A DNA stretch of 64,000 nucleotides from Amaurobius ferox (lineage: Eukaryota > Arthropoda > Arachnida > Araneae > Amaurobiidae), in contig OX578140.1 of assembly GCA_951213105.1 (NCBI GenBank), forward strand, positions 124,140,149-124,204,148, written 5' to 3'. The notes below the pieces were generated by a model. The model was not told the DNA's origin. It saw only the letters and a program-made list of their open reading frames with translations, and did no database searches. The stretch's first letter is position 1; every line of letters begins with the position of its first letter. The translations under genes and the position numbers were made by a program. Shown piece by piece: positions 21,945-33,975 of the stretch.

Positions 21945-22062
21945 AGTATATTTTGCATAGCTATGACAAGTATATTGTATTTTGCATAGCCTTGACAGGT
22001 ATAGTATATTTTATATAGCCTTGACATGTATAGCAAATTTTGCATAGCCGTGCCACGTATTA
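21945..22062. repeat. Minisatellite, about 28-30-bp unit, about 4 copies
   Basis: Degenerate copies of TATTTTGCATAGCCTTGACA plus an AGTATAG-like tail repeat head to tail. Confidence 0.75.
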
Positions 22063-22816
22063 GCCCAATTCCTTGGATTTGATACTTCAAAATATTTATA
22101 GCGAGCATTGAATAAAGAATATATTATATATACATATACATACATACATAAACCGTAATACTGCTTGTATGCATAGATACATATATGCATACTTAAATTG
22201 GGATGATTTAAATTTACTTTTATAGAAACGGGATGCGGAAAATACATCACTATGAACTAATATAAAATTAAACACAAAATATAAATTTAACTAACTGAAA
22301 CCAAATGTTAGAATCCTGCTCATAGTGGAGCAAACGGCATCAATGGATTGTGTTTGCTGTTACTAAATTTCGACATGAACGAAATGTCATTAACGATGAT
22401 GATATAGAAATGTATGTATCGCAAAATATCATCATTAGCGTGGTTAGCTGATTTTTACAGTTATCAAAGACACTCCTTGAATTCGTCCAATATAGCCACG
22501 GCTATTCGCTGCAGAAAGCTCTGATAAAATAAAGCACTAAGACATCGGTTCTGTTTTCATCACCGGGAATATAATTTCAACCTTTTTCTATTGCCTGGTA
22601 TAGGAAAATTTTTGAACTATAAAATTAAACTGCTCTGATTTCGTATTGTCTTATATATATATATATGTTACATATTTGAAGTTCAAATCTTTTTTCTTAC
22701 CTTATTTACATAAAATATATGAATGTTTTTAATGCAATTTATATAGTTAAATTTTTGCGGTTAGTTTTAGATATTTTTACAGTATATTTAAAATGGATTC
22801 TGACTTACACATTTAA

Positions 22817-22817
<1 letters not shown>
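22063..22817. other. Unassigned AT-rich region with short AT microsatellites
   Basis: Contains short TA and CATA runs near 22126-22152 and 22650-22666. Nothing else recognised. Confidence 0.4.

Positions 22818-22852
<35 letters not shown>
22818..22852. repeat. (TA)n microsatellite
   Basis: About 17 uninterrupted AT dinucleotides. Confidence 0.95.
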
Positions 22853-22857
<5 letters not shown>

Positions 22858-22903
22858 TTAATTATGTGTCGTATGCATAAAAATTGTTATAGTAAAAGAA
22901 ATT

Positions 22904-24168
22904 AACAAGAAAGATCAATCATGCATAAAGAATTGATTATGAAACACTTTCCACCTTCAATGCAATTTTATCTAAACATTTCTAAAATGCGATACATTCC
23001 TGGGTAATATTTTTAAAATTATCACAATACTACATTATTTTATTACATTTGAAAACTTAAAACTTCATCGAAAAAAATGAACTTCATTCAAATGATGGCA
23101 TTGAAATATAAATTGCCTGGTTTAATCACCTCTAAAATGCGATACATTCCTCGATAATATTTTAAAAATTATTATAATACTACAATAATTTATTATATTT
23201 GAAAACTTCATCGAAAATAAATGAAATTTATTCAAATGACGTCATCGAAATATAACAAGCCTGGCTCTCTCTATAAAAGTAGCATTTCATTCATCACAAT
23301 ACTATAATAATTTATTTTATTTAAAAATTTAAGACCATGGAGGTACAAGTAATTAAACTCTATGCTTAAAACTTCATAGATAAACTCGTCCTTCTCTGTG
23401 TAAAATCAATGAATATTTCATTCATATCAGCTATATTGTAGACTCAATAAGCTAAATAATTTTCTATTAAAGAAATGCAGCAATTCTTATACAACTAATT
23501 CTACATCTTTCGGTATTTACATTCTCCATAAGTGAAAATTAGGCTTCGTTGTAGAAATAAACAAAGTTGGATGATCATTTAAATTCAAATATATAGTAAT
23601 TACGTTGTTTCAGTATGTAGATGCACAGAATTGAAGCATAAATAAAGCGATTTTAGGACGGATACAACACCAAATATGAATTAAAAAGAACTTTAAAAAT
23701 CACGATTTTAACACAAGATGGATGTCATATTTTATTTTGAAGTGGGTCACGTGATCTCTTCATATAATGGTCACGTAATCGCTTCATCTAAAAGGTGTAA
23801 TCATTATTTTAATTTTTATTTAAAAACTACTGAATATATTTTGTTGAAATTTTTTTTATATATTTTATGGGATAATTTGAATATTTTCTAAAACTTTTGA
23901 AGAAATTTGTGAATTTTAAATCCGCTTAAAAATGTTTGAAAAATTAGGTCCCATAGGGTTCTATATATTTCATTTCTTCAACCCGGGTTCAATTCAAAAC
24001 TAATTGGGTGATGTTATTCATTTATATTCCCATAGGTCCCACAAACCGCCTCAGCAACATACTAAAATTTCATTTTGATAAAGTCATTTTTACGGCAGTT
24101 ATTGTGCTAATGGACAGACAGACAGAATGAAAAATCATAAACACTTTTCAACTTTGTTATAAAGTGTT
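22904..24168 (-). mobile_element. Family C element, copy C3
   Basis: On the minus strand it starts near 24168 with AACACTTTATAAC, has a short CTGT microsatellite near 24115 and ends at 22904 with the TGCATGATTGATCTTTCTTGTT-type terminus. An interior ~150-bp block (TCTAAAATGCGATACATTCCT...) occurs twice, at about 22981 and 23131. 1,265 bp; non-coding. Confidence 0.85.
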
Positions 24169-24239
24169 GAAAATAAGTTTTACTACAATCATATATACGC
24201 AGATAAAAAAAATGGAGAATAAAGCGTTTTTGAGATTTA

Positions 24240-25020
24240 CGCCTTCAATCAATTGCTCCAGCGCAGCAGATGACAATTGCTAATTGCCTTTCCTGTAGAA
24301 GGACAGTTTGTCAGCTTTTGGAGTGTAGTTGGAGGAGCAGATGGGCAGAGACAGTTCTTCCTAAGGCATACCACAGATTTTCGATGAGATTAAGTTCCAG
24401 AGGATATGCTGACCATTGCGTACGAGCAATACCTTCCTTTTCAAGGTACTCATTCACCAGTCCTGCTCTGTGGGAACCGACGTTACAGCCCATCAAAACA
24501 AAATATGGATTCGCTGTTGCAATGTAAAGTCTTACGGGGGGTTAAAGGACTTGATTTCAATACCTTTTTACCGTCACAGTGCCCCCTATGAACACTTGAT
24601 GGTCGGTGCGATATCCCAATGAAAATCTAACACATACTAGACATACAAATACACTGACACCCTTACCCGTTTATTGTCTGAATCTAGGGAAAATAGTGAC
24701 TCATTTGTGAAGAATACATTGGCCCATTGCGCTTCTGTGGATGTCGCCTGCTGACGATACCACTTTAATTCCTGCTCCTCTGGCCTCAGCGCCTAGGACA
24801 CAAACTGATGGTACTCGGACATAGATTTCTTTGACATGTAGCCTTCGCGTCACAGTACTAGCGGATATCGAATTTAATACTGCTGTGATAGCCATTGCTC
24901 GGAGAGTTGGTGCGGGAACTTGGCGATTGCGTTTGGTCAGTAATGTGATGTACTGCTCATCAGAGGATGTTATAGTCCTAGGAAGATCTGGGGCGGCTTT
25001 TTAAAAAACTGTCCCACTTG
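24240..25020 (-). pseudogene. Tc1-like transposase relic
   Basis: Read from 25020 to 24240 on the minus strand, Tc1-family blocks appear in order but in different frames: a second DNA-binding domain segment (LNSISASTVTRRLHVKE, near 24875-24825) and then the catalytic C-terminal part (HRAGLVNEYLEKEGIARTQW, near 24475-24415, followed by ELNLIENLWYALGRTV). The IENLW block carries the third acidic residue of the DDE/D triad. The DNA.PH block that normally holds the second Asp is altered, and the PDLNPIE motif is partly mutated. No TIR was found. The element sits just beyond copy C3. It is not functional. Confidence 0.8.
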
Positions 25021-26879
25021 TTTTTTTATAAACCAAGCTGTCCAGCTCACCTAAAGGGTGTAGAACAGTTACAACGGCCGGCCGGGAAAAATACAGAAAT
25101 AACAATTCACCTAGAGATACTCATACAATATTTATAGATATAAAGTTTCATCTGCGTGCCCAAACCAAATATCAGGAAAAGGTCAAAATAGTGTAATGTA
25201 TGAACAGATACCTCCAATTCAAATTGGGATATAATTAGCAATTTAAAACCAAGTAGCAGTCAAATAAATTAAATTTATAAAATATCATTAAAGAAAGCAA
25301 ACCAAAAAATAATATACAAATAAAAACAAAGCAAAACAAAACACTTGGAGTAATATGGAAAGTCAACAATCTTGAACCAAAACGTTCTAAAACCAGAAAT
25401 AATGTCCTTCATAAGCAAAACAAAAACTGCTTGACTTGATTTGAAATGTCCTATTATAATACAGTTCTTCATTCGCTCAAAATAGTTTTTCATTTTTACA
25501 GATATTATAAAACCGAATAGATAGAGTTACAGTGGTTGGCCTAGCAAGGTGAAATTTTTGAGAATGTGGACAATAAAGACAAACATGTCTAGCATACGCA
25601 GTGCAGTCAAATTATTAAACATGAAGGAATATAGGGCATCCAAAAGTAGCAAAATCTATTCCCAAACTATTCCGCACAAGTCCCACTTGCTTGGAATTGC
25701 TTCCATAAACGATAAATAAGAGAACGGCAGACAGAAAAGTAATTGGCGACATTCTAAATGGACTGTCTGGCCTTAAGCCTCCTAACAGCACGCCAATAAT
25801 TTTCCATATATTCTTTGTGTCATAGTAAAGCCAATCTAATCCAAAATCAACCCTAACACTTTTCGAAATAAATCTTAGAGCATTGAAACTCTTAGGCGTA
25901 AACTAGTCGTTTTCACTCCATGCTTAACTTTCATACTGTTCAAGATGCAAATCGCTATTGAATTTGATATATGCATATCGCCATCGGCGACAGGAATATG
26001 TTTCATCCAATAAAATCCACGGATGTATTCCCTATTAGATAATTAATTTATTCGGGTGCTTACCTTTTGAAGGCAATGTATCTTTAATTATGAATAGCCG
26101 GAATATGTATCACTTGCGTATATGGCCTTACTTACATTTGTCCACTCCCATTTTCAGCAATCTGAGTTTTCTTGGAGTATTAAAATAATATTTATTTGAA
26201 ACAAACATGAAAGACGGGTGCTAAAATGACCAAGAAAAAATTCGGAAATTGAAGTAACTTTTCAATATGGATTTCATGTTGGCACTAATTCTACCATTTT
26301 AAGTAAAAATTTCATTTTACTTTATTTATGGATTGATAAGTTACACATACTTTTTCCGACTGCAGCCTTTGAGACAGCCATTAGTTAAACCCATAATTGG
26401 TAATATTATTCTACTTCTCTACAAAGTATGATATTCTGAAAAATTAAAAGTTAAATATTTTTGCGTACCGTCCATATGTACCAATAATATTTTCATAGTA
26501 TATTCTATATAATAAATTATTTCGTTTACATATTGGTTTCTGGAAATCGTTCAAGATCAATCTAGAATGCTGCACCGAACCAAAAAGGTCGCAGAAATTG
26601 AAATATATGTATATCAGACAACTCTTTCTAGAACATATTTGTATTAACCAACTATAAAGAAACGTGTTGCATAACATGAAAATCCACTGTCTGTTAGTCT
26701 GCCTAAAATTTCGTCAATGTTAGTGTAGAGCACGTGATGCAACTCCGCTATTTTGTAAAGACCTATATATATATTATATTCTGAATATATTATATGTTTT
26801 TAATTCTTCGAGGCTGTCCCGCTGAGTAGAGGACCTCATCCGGACAATAATATCATTTTGTAACCCCCGAACCCGCCGA
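25021..26879. other. Unassigned region
   Basis: No gene, RNA or repeat family recognised over about 1.8 kb. Confidence 0.4.
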
Positions 26880-27110
26880 TGTGGTGGCCGAGCGGTCAAA
26901 GAGGCAGGTGTTTCCTCGTGATGTCTCGGCTGCCAGATTGCGGGTTCGAGTCCCGCCTGCGGGCATGGATGTTGTGATGTCTTATTGGGGCAGAAGTAAG
27001 ACTTCTACCTTCGGGTGCCCCGAGTCTTTGACTAAACAGAAGCAGTACACACATTCTTCCTTAATAAATATGTTAGGGACACGACACCAACCAACCAACC
27101 AACCCGAGAA
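26880..27110 (+). mobile_element. tRNA-derived SINE
   Basis: The head at about 26880-26965 resembles a class II tRNA (Leu/Ser-like). It has an A box, TGGCCGAGCGGTC, a long variable region and a B box, GGTTCGAGTCCC, closed by a T-arm stem (GCGGG/CCCGC). It continues into an unrelated body with a small hairpin, GGGGCA/TGCCCC (about 26990-27020), and ends in a (CCAA)n tail near 27105. The acceptor stem does not close properly, so it is not a functional tRNA. Pol III would transcribe it and a LINE would mobilise it. The frame of 86 codons across it is incidental. Flanking duplications are unclear. Confidence 0.85.
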
Positions 27111-27485
27111 CCCAACACATTTTCAAATAAAACGAATTTAATTGTTTGAATTTTCTACAATATCGGAATGAAGTTCTAACATTATATGATAGCATTCAAG
27201 CATGACTTTCAACAGGGGCGTGTTGCGCAATTCTTTATGGATATGTAAAATGTTTTACGGCATTGTGATTTCTCCTAAGGTAAAAACATTTTACAGGTAC
27301 CATTGGTATTGCGCGAAGGTTGGAATGCGGTACCTTGGCGACACTTTCATGATCTGGATGCCAAATTCGGAAAATATCGCTAACTTGGCGATTTTTTAGA
27401 GTTTTCGAATCCGGTGGAACTTTTAAAATTTTCCCATTGATTTTGTAGATACGCCCTCTTTCTAAGAAATTCTATGGAGAGTATA
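27111..27485. other. Unassigned spacer
   Basis: Contains TTGGCGA motifs (27338-27392) like those in family B interiors. Nothing else recognised. Confidence 0.4.
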
Positions 27486-29630
27486 CAGGGTGTCCCAAAA
27501 AGATTGAAACGAGCTTTAATTCTTTACCTATTGGAGATAAGTGGACAATGTAAATTGCAAAAATGTTGAAAGTAAGGTAAAAAATAAAACTACGTTAATG
27601 AAATAGTCTCCCCATTCATTTAAAAAAAGTTACACTTTTTAAATTTTTATACGATCCCCTTAGACACATTTGGTGAATCAGAAAATTTTTATTTTTAATG
27701 CAACAAGACCATTAAAAAACCCGCATATCTGTATCTTTAAAATTGAGCGAGTTATATTTAATTGAAAATTGAACAGTGTGATTGGGGACCCTATATTAAA
27801 TTAGAAATGTAAATGTGTGACATATCACAAACAAGAAAGATCAATCATGCTTAAAGCATTGATTATGAAACACTTTCCAACTTCAATGCAATTTTATTTA
27901 AACATGTCTAAAATGCAATACATTCCTCGGTAATATTTTAAAACTTATCACAATACTACATTAATTTATTATATTTGACACCTTAAACCTTCATCGAAAA
28001 AAATTAACTTCATTCAAATGACGGCATTAAAGTATAAATTGCCTGGTTTAAACATCTCTAAAATGTGATACATTCCTCGGTAATAATTTTAGAATTATCA
28101 TAATACTACGATAATTTATTAAATTTGAAAACATCATCGAAAACAACTAAAATTCATTCTAATGACGTCATAAAAAAATAGCACGCCTGGCTCTCTCTAT
28201 AAAAGCAACATTTCATTCATAAATAATTCCCCATTCATGTCATTCACCACAATACTATAATAATTTATTTTATTTAAAAATTAAGACCATTGAGCTACAA
28301 GTAAGTAAACTCAATGTGTAAAACTTCATCGAACAATATCGTCCTTCTCTTTATAAAATCAATGAATATTTCATTCAAATCAGATAAGCATTCTCCATGG
28401 ACTAAATGATTTTGTGTTAAAGAATTACAGCGATTCTAATACAACTCATTCTACATATTTTGTTGTTTACATTTTACATAGGTGAAAAATAGGCTTAATA
28501 GTAGAAATAATCAAATTTGGAAGAGCATTTAAACTGAAATATATTGTCATTGCGTTGTTTCAGTATGTAGATGCACAGAATTTAGGCAAAAATAAAGTAG
28601 TTTTAGGACGGATACAACACTCAATATGAATTAAAAAGAACTTTAAAAATCACGATTTTGACACAAGATGGATGCCATATATCATTAAGTGGGTCATGTG
28701 ATCGTTTCATATCATGGACACGTGATCGCTTCATATATGAGGTGTTATTATTATTTTAATTTTTATTTAAAAAACAACTGAATATATTTCGCTGAATTTT
28801 TTTTTATATATTTTATGGAACAATTTGAATATTGCCTAAAATTTTCGAAGTAATTTGTGAATTTTAAATCCGCTTAAAAAATGCTTGAAAAATTGGGTCC
28901 CATAGGGCTCAATGTATTCCATTTTTTCAACCCGGGTTCAATCCAAAACTAATTGGGTGATATTATTCATTTATATTCCCATAGGTCCTATAGACCGTCT
29001 GAACAACATACTAAAATTTCATTTTGATTAAGTCATTTTTACGGCAGTTATCGTGCTAACGGACAGACAGACAGACAGACAGAATGAACAAAGTCATAAA
29101 CACTTTTCAACTTTGTTGTAAAGTGTTAAAAAGGTAAAACTGGATGGTAATACATAGGATGCTCAACCGCGTAGTGAGTACTACTGCTTTATATGATCTC
29201 TGTCTATGTAATGTTTTATTTAGATGCATTTGTGATGAAAAACGTTGACACATATTAAAGTATTTTTGATCTAAACAATGTCCATCGTCAATTTGTTTAT
29301 GATCCCTGTTTTCACTGATGATACGGAAAAGTGGCATAAGCCAGATTTTTTCCCTTATCATAATTCAGTTGATTTTAAAGATACAGATATAAGGGTTTTT
29401 TAATGATCTTGTTGCATTAAAAATAAAAAAATTCTAATTGACCAAATTTGTCTAAGGGGTTCGTATAAAAATTTAAAAAAGTGTAATCTTTTAAAAATTA
29501 ATGGGAGGATTATTTCATTAACGTAATCTTATTTTCTACCTTAATTTCAACATTTTTGCAATTTACATTGCCCACTTATCTCCAACAGGTAAAGAATTAA
29601 AGCGCGTTTCAATCTTTTTAGGACACCCTG
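27486..29630. mobile_element. Foldback DNA transposon with ~265-bp terminal inverted repeats, interrupted by C4
   Basis: Left end CAGGGTGTCCCAAAAAGATT (27486) and right end reading GGACACCCTG at 29630 are inverted copies. The similarity extends inward about 265 bp on each side, to roughly 27750 and 29378. TA dinucleotides flank both ends (27484-27485, 29631-29632), as for Tc1/mariner-type and related transposons. Without the 1,298-bp family C insertion it would be about 850 bp, too short for a transposase: a non-autonomous foldback element. Confidence 0.85.
27830..29127 (-). mobile_element. Family C element, copy C4, nested in the foldback transposon
   Basis: The 1,298-bp minus-strand copy runs from AACACTTTACAAC at 29127 to TTCTTGTT at 27830. 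It has a (CTGT)n microsatellite at about 29063-29080 and the terminal hairpin TGCTTTAAGCA near 27850. It carries the same doubled interior block as C3. It landed inside the foldback element, so it is younger. Confidence 0.9.
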
Positions 29631-29811
29631 TATAATGGGGTCTTTGTTCAGTTAGAGAGATTTGGTTTAATACGAGTCAAATTGAATTATGGGATATGCC
29701 AGTGTTTTGAGAATAGTGTATGTTCTTTTGTGAATTAGATGAGCATTTGATTGCTGTTTTGTTGTAACTAACAATTGTTTTGTGATCTTGTACGATAGCT
29801 ACAGTGTTTTT

Positions 29812-31115
29812 AACACTTTACAGCGAAGTTGAAAAGTGTTTATGACTTTGTTCATTCTGTCTGTCTGTCTGTCTGACCGTTAGCACGATAACTGCCGTAA
29901 AAATGACTTAATCAAAATGAAATTTTAGTATGTTGTTCAGACGGTCTGTAGAACCTATGGGAATATAAATGAATAATATCACCCAATTAGTTTTGGATTG
30001 AACCCGGGTCGAAAAAATGAAATACATTGAGCCCTAAGGGACCTGATTTTTCAAACATTTTTTAAGCGAATTTAAAATTCACAAATTGCTTCGAAAATTT
30101 TGGTAATATTCAAATTGTTCCATAAAATATATAAAAAAAATTCAGCGAAATATATTCAGTAGTTTTTTAAATAAAAATTAAAATAATAATTACACCTCTT
30201 ATATGAAACGATCACGTGACCATGATAAGAAACGATCACATGACCCACTTCAAAATGATATATGGCATCCATCTTGTTTCAAAATCGTGATTTTTTAAGT
30301 TCTTTTTAATTCATATTGAGTGTTGTATCCGTCCTAAAACTACTTTATTTTTGCTTAAATTCTGTGCATCTACATACTGAAACAACGCAATGACAATATA
30401 TTTAAGTTTAAATGCTCATCTAAACTTGATAATTTCTACAACTAAGCTTATTTTTCACCTATGTAAAATGTAAACAGCAAAATATATTGAATGAGTTGTT
30501 TTAGAATTTCTGTATTTTTTTAACACAAAATAATTTAGTCCATGGAGTCTGCATGGCTGATATGAATGAAATATTAATTGATTTCATAAAGAGAAGGACG
30601 GTTTTTTCGATGAAGTTTCAAGCATAGAGTTTAATTTTTTGTAGCTCCATGGTCTTAAACAAAATGTTTAAATAAAATAAATTATTATAGTATTGTGATG
30701 AATGAAATGAATGGGAGAAAGTTATGAATGAAATCCTGTTTTTATAGAGAGATCCAGGCGTGTTATTTTTTCTATGACGTCATTTGAATTAATTTCAGTT
30801 GTTTTCGATGAAGTTTTCAAATATAATAAATTATCGTAGTATTATGATAATTCTAAAACTATTACCGAGGAATGTATAACATTTTAGAGATGTTTAAACC
30901 AGGCAGTTTATATTTCAATGCAGTCATTTGAATGAAGTTCATTTTTTTCGATGAAGGTTTAAGTTTTCAAATATAATAAATTAATGCATTATTGTGATAA
31001 GTTTCAAAATATTACCGATTAATGTATTGTATTTTAGACTTGTTTAAATAAAATTGCATTGAAGTTGGAAAGTGTTTCATAATCAATGCTTTAAGCATGA
31101 TTGATCTTTCTTGTT
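29812..31115 (+). mobile_element. Family C element, copy C5, full length
   Basis: It starts AACACTTTACAGCGAAGTTG with hairpin arm AAAGTGTTTATGAC, has (CTGT)n at 29858-29874 and ends with TGCTTTAAGCATGATTGATC and TTCTTGTT at 31115. 1,304 bp, in inverted orientation to C4 with a 684-bp spacer. Non-coding. Confidence 0.9.
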
Positions 31116-31280
31116 AGTTATTGTTCATGTTTCCGCTTATTGGTGCTTTTAAATAAAAGCTTTAGTTATCCAGAAATTCGGTCTCATTTTTGTATCCTGA
31201 GAGCAAACTCACAACTTGAGAGGATACCTCATAACAATATTAATTAATTGGTACCTTTTAAAATACAATAAGGTATTGGT
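31116..31280. other. Spacer ending in the left SINE target duplication
   Basis: The last 14 bases, AATAAGGTATTGGT (31267-31280), are repeated at 31640-31653 around the SINE. Confidence 0.7.
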
Positions 31281-31639
31281 TGTTGTTGAGACCCAGACCG
31301 TCCGACCTACCAGAAAGGTGTAAGATAACCTTTTGGACGGAACTGGAAGTGCCACCTAATTTAGACCGGAACCCAGTGGGTGAGGCATCCACAGGGACCG
31401 TACCCTCCTTTCCTTACCACCAACCACTCGGGAGGACTTACGGACCAACATGTTTAACGTGATTGTACTCCGCATGAACACGGCGGCAGTTGTGGCAGCG
31501 TGCAAATCCAGCGCGCAAACCACCGGGTCCGAAATGGGCCCAGGTGGTCACCCAACCAAGTACTAACCGCGCCCGGTGCTGCTTGACTTCGGTGATCTAA
31601 CGAGAACCGGTGTTTTCAGCACTGTAGGGCCGTTGGCAT
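31281..31639 (-). mobile_element. 5S rRNA-derived SINE, near full length, minus strand
   Basis: On the minus strand the 5S-like head starts at 31637 (GCCAACGGCCC), runs through CACCGAAGTCAAGCAGC and GTTAGTACTTGG to about 31541, and then joins the same GC-rich body and (CAA)n tail as the copy at 3190-3578. A perfect 14-bp target duplication flanks it. It is about 30 bp shorter than the other copy because the 3' end of the 5S part is deleted or rearranged. Two complete insertions with intact duplications indicate fairly recent activity. Confidence 0.9.
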
Positions 31640-31654
31640 AATAAGGTATTGGTG

Positions 31655-31890
31655 TGAATGTTCTTCTCTAGACTATTTTCAATAGGGCCGTTTATACTTT
31701 CCTTAGTATAATATACTATAAGGAGAATATTGTGACGGGGTTGAAAATTCGAATTTGAGTTTTCGGCTGGCAAGTACGTTTCAGGCATCCTGAACACTGA
31801 TCGGACGTTTCTGAAGTGATGTCTATGTGTGAGTGTGTATGTGCGTCTGTGAGCCTGTAGAAACAATATTCCACGAACGAATAAAGCGAT
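31655..31890 (-). mobile_element. Family B fragment (hairpin end)
   Basis: On the minus strand this holds the microsatellite-to-hairpin end of family B: CGAAAACTCAAATTCGAAT-like sequence, CCCCGTCACAATATT and a decayed hairpin near 31680-31720. A TGTG-rich microsatellite lies at 31820-31855. Confidence 0.7.
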
Positions 31891-31919
31891 TTGAACGAAA
31901 TCTGAAATAAAACTTAAAA

Positions 31920-32310
31920 TATGTCTGTTTGTTTTTTTACTTGTCTCATCATCATGGGAGAACGACTGTATCGAATCTGATGAAATTTTCGGTGTAGACT
32001 TGGAATAGCAACACTTAAAATTTATTCCATGTTTCGAGTTTCTAGGACTAGGGGTTATCGAGATATTAATAAAAATGCACTATTAAACCGTCCATTGATA
32101 TAGAATTATGCAAATGATATTTTTTCCACAAAAATATTTGAAAAAAAAAATGATATAATGTTTCTAAGCGACGGAATTAAATCCAGTGAGTTTATATTTG
32201 AAAAAAAAATCATTCTGCTAAGACAACGGAATTTTTCGATTTAAATAATAATGAAATGTATATAAATAAATTTTATGAGAATTGTATTTTTTATTGGATT
32301 ATATCCATTA
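31920..32310 (+). repeat. Dispersed repeat D, copy 2
   Basis: Direct-orientation match to 18115-18510, starting AATATGTCTGTTTGTTTTTT and sharing CATCATCATGGGAGAAC and GGTTATCGAGATA-type blocks. Diverged; non-coding. Confidence 0.65.
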
Positions 32311-32499
32311 CGGTTTATGGGTTTAAAGATTACGGGAATATTGACATTTTAAAATTAAATTCTTACGTCATCTGTTTTACTTTGGTGAAATAATTTTCAA
32401 ATCCATATATCGTAGTACGGGTATATCTTTTAATACACTGGTATAATTTTCCAACCTATGAAAATATAAGTAGTTTCGTCCTTCTCTGTAGCGCTTAGC

Positions 32500-33410
32500 G
32501 AAGGATTTTGTTGGATATCGCCAACTTGGCGATTTTTTTTTAAGGTTGCGAAATTGATGAAAATGTCGTTAATTAGATAAATATATCCCCAAATTGATAA
32601 AAATGAGGCCAAATTACTGAAATTGTGTTTTTAAGGGGGATAGCATTATAATGATGTTTCGGTAGCCTTTTTTAGTCCAACAATCCTACTTGGCGACAAA
32701 TTTGGCGACTTTAAAAGGTCGTCAAATTGATCAAAATATTGTCAAAATTACAAAACTAAAATATTGCAAAATGGATAAAAATATTGTAAAATCGTCAAAT
32801 ATGTCGCCAAAGTGTTGAAAATGACGCCAAATTAATGAAATTAATTGTGTTTATAAAAGGGATAGTATTGTAATGATGTTTCAGTAGCATTTGTCTGCCA
32901 GTCCAACCGTCCCACTTGGTATAAATTTGGCGACTTTTTATGAAATATCTCCAAATGAATAAAAATGTTGCTAAATAGATAAAAATATTGCCAAATATTT
33001 AAAAATGAGGCCAAATCAATAAAATGAATCGTGTTTCCAAAGCGGATAGTATGGTAATGATATTTAAGTAGCCTTTCTCAGTCCAACAATTCTACTTGTC
33101 TGTTTAAAATGTAGCCAGATTAATTAAATATCATCAAACTAACTAAAATATCACCAAATCGATAAAACTGTTGTGAAATTGATAAAAAGGAAACAAAATC
33201 AATGAAATTAGTTGTGTTTTGAAAGATGATAGTACTGTAATGATTTTTAGGTTGCGTTTGTTTGTCGGTCTAACTATCCCTCTTTCCGAAATACTTGGCG
33301 ACTTTTCAAAATCCCGTCAAATTAACGAAAATATCGCCAAATTGATAAAATGATACTAACTTAATGAAAATGAAGCCTAATTGACGAAAATTCAATATTC
33401 TGTAAAATTA
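32500..33410. repeat. Degenerate tandem repeat, about 180-240-bp units, TTGGCGA-rich
   Basis: About four units each contain AACTTGGCGA or a variant, runs of AAATTGATAAAAATG-type steps, GTGTTT near GGGATAGTATTGTAATGATGTTT, and TAGCCTTT followed by GTCCAAC. The internal steps (TCGCCAAATTGAT, AAAATATCGCCAAA) are themselves short repeats of about 16-20 bp. The same motif occurs in the middle of family B elements, so this may be an expanded family B interior. Confidence 0.75.
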
Positions 33411-33679
33411 AGTTCTATTTCCTTGATAATCCCTGTCTCTTTGTATGAGTTAAATAATAGTTTTTGTAAATTTGCTTACAAGCGGGACAAGAATATTTTA
33501 TTCTTCAGATCTGCCTGTGAAGATAATTTTTTTATGTTGCGAGAATGGAGACTCTTATAATTCTTTTGAGGAGAATTAAATTAAATATTTTAATAAAATT
33601 TTTTGAATAAAAATGTCATGTAAAATATCATAGGAATTTGCACATAATTGTGAATTTTAAACTTTTTTATATTATATAT

Positions 33680-33910
33680 TCCGTGCGAAGAATGGGTATC
33701 CTGCTAGTTTCGAATAAAAATTACAATCAGTAAATACTGGAAGCCTGTTGATTTTAAACGCTATCGAATGCTTGGACACTACCCAAAATTTTGAATGATA
33801 TTTTGAAAAAGCCATCAAAAAATCAAAAACGTTACAGTTGTGTAAATAATCATTTCTTATGTAATTTTTATTAGAAAACGATTGACACAAACTTTAGAAA
33901 GTTAGCATGA
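33680..33910 (-). mobile_element. Family B fragment (interior)
   Basis: The reverse complement matches the section of B2 around 17140-17350 (CTTCCAGTATTTAC, TTCAAAATTTCA, TTACATAAGAAATGATTA). Confidence 0.65.
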
Positions 33911-33975
33911 AACGATCTCAAAATATTACACATTATTTACATAAATTTATCGACATATAACATAAAATTAAAAAA

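Noticed and set aside
26880..26965. Functional tRNA-Leu or tRNA-Ser gene
   Set aside because: A and B boxes are good, but the acceptor stem does not pair and the sequence runs into a SINE body with a (CCAA)n tail.
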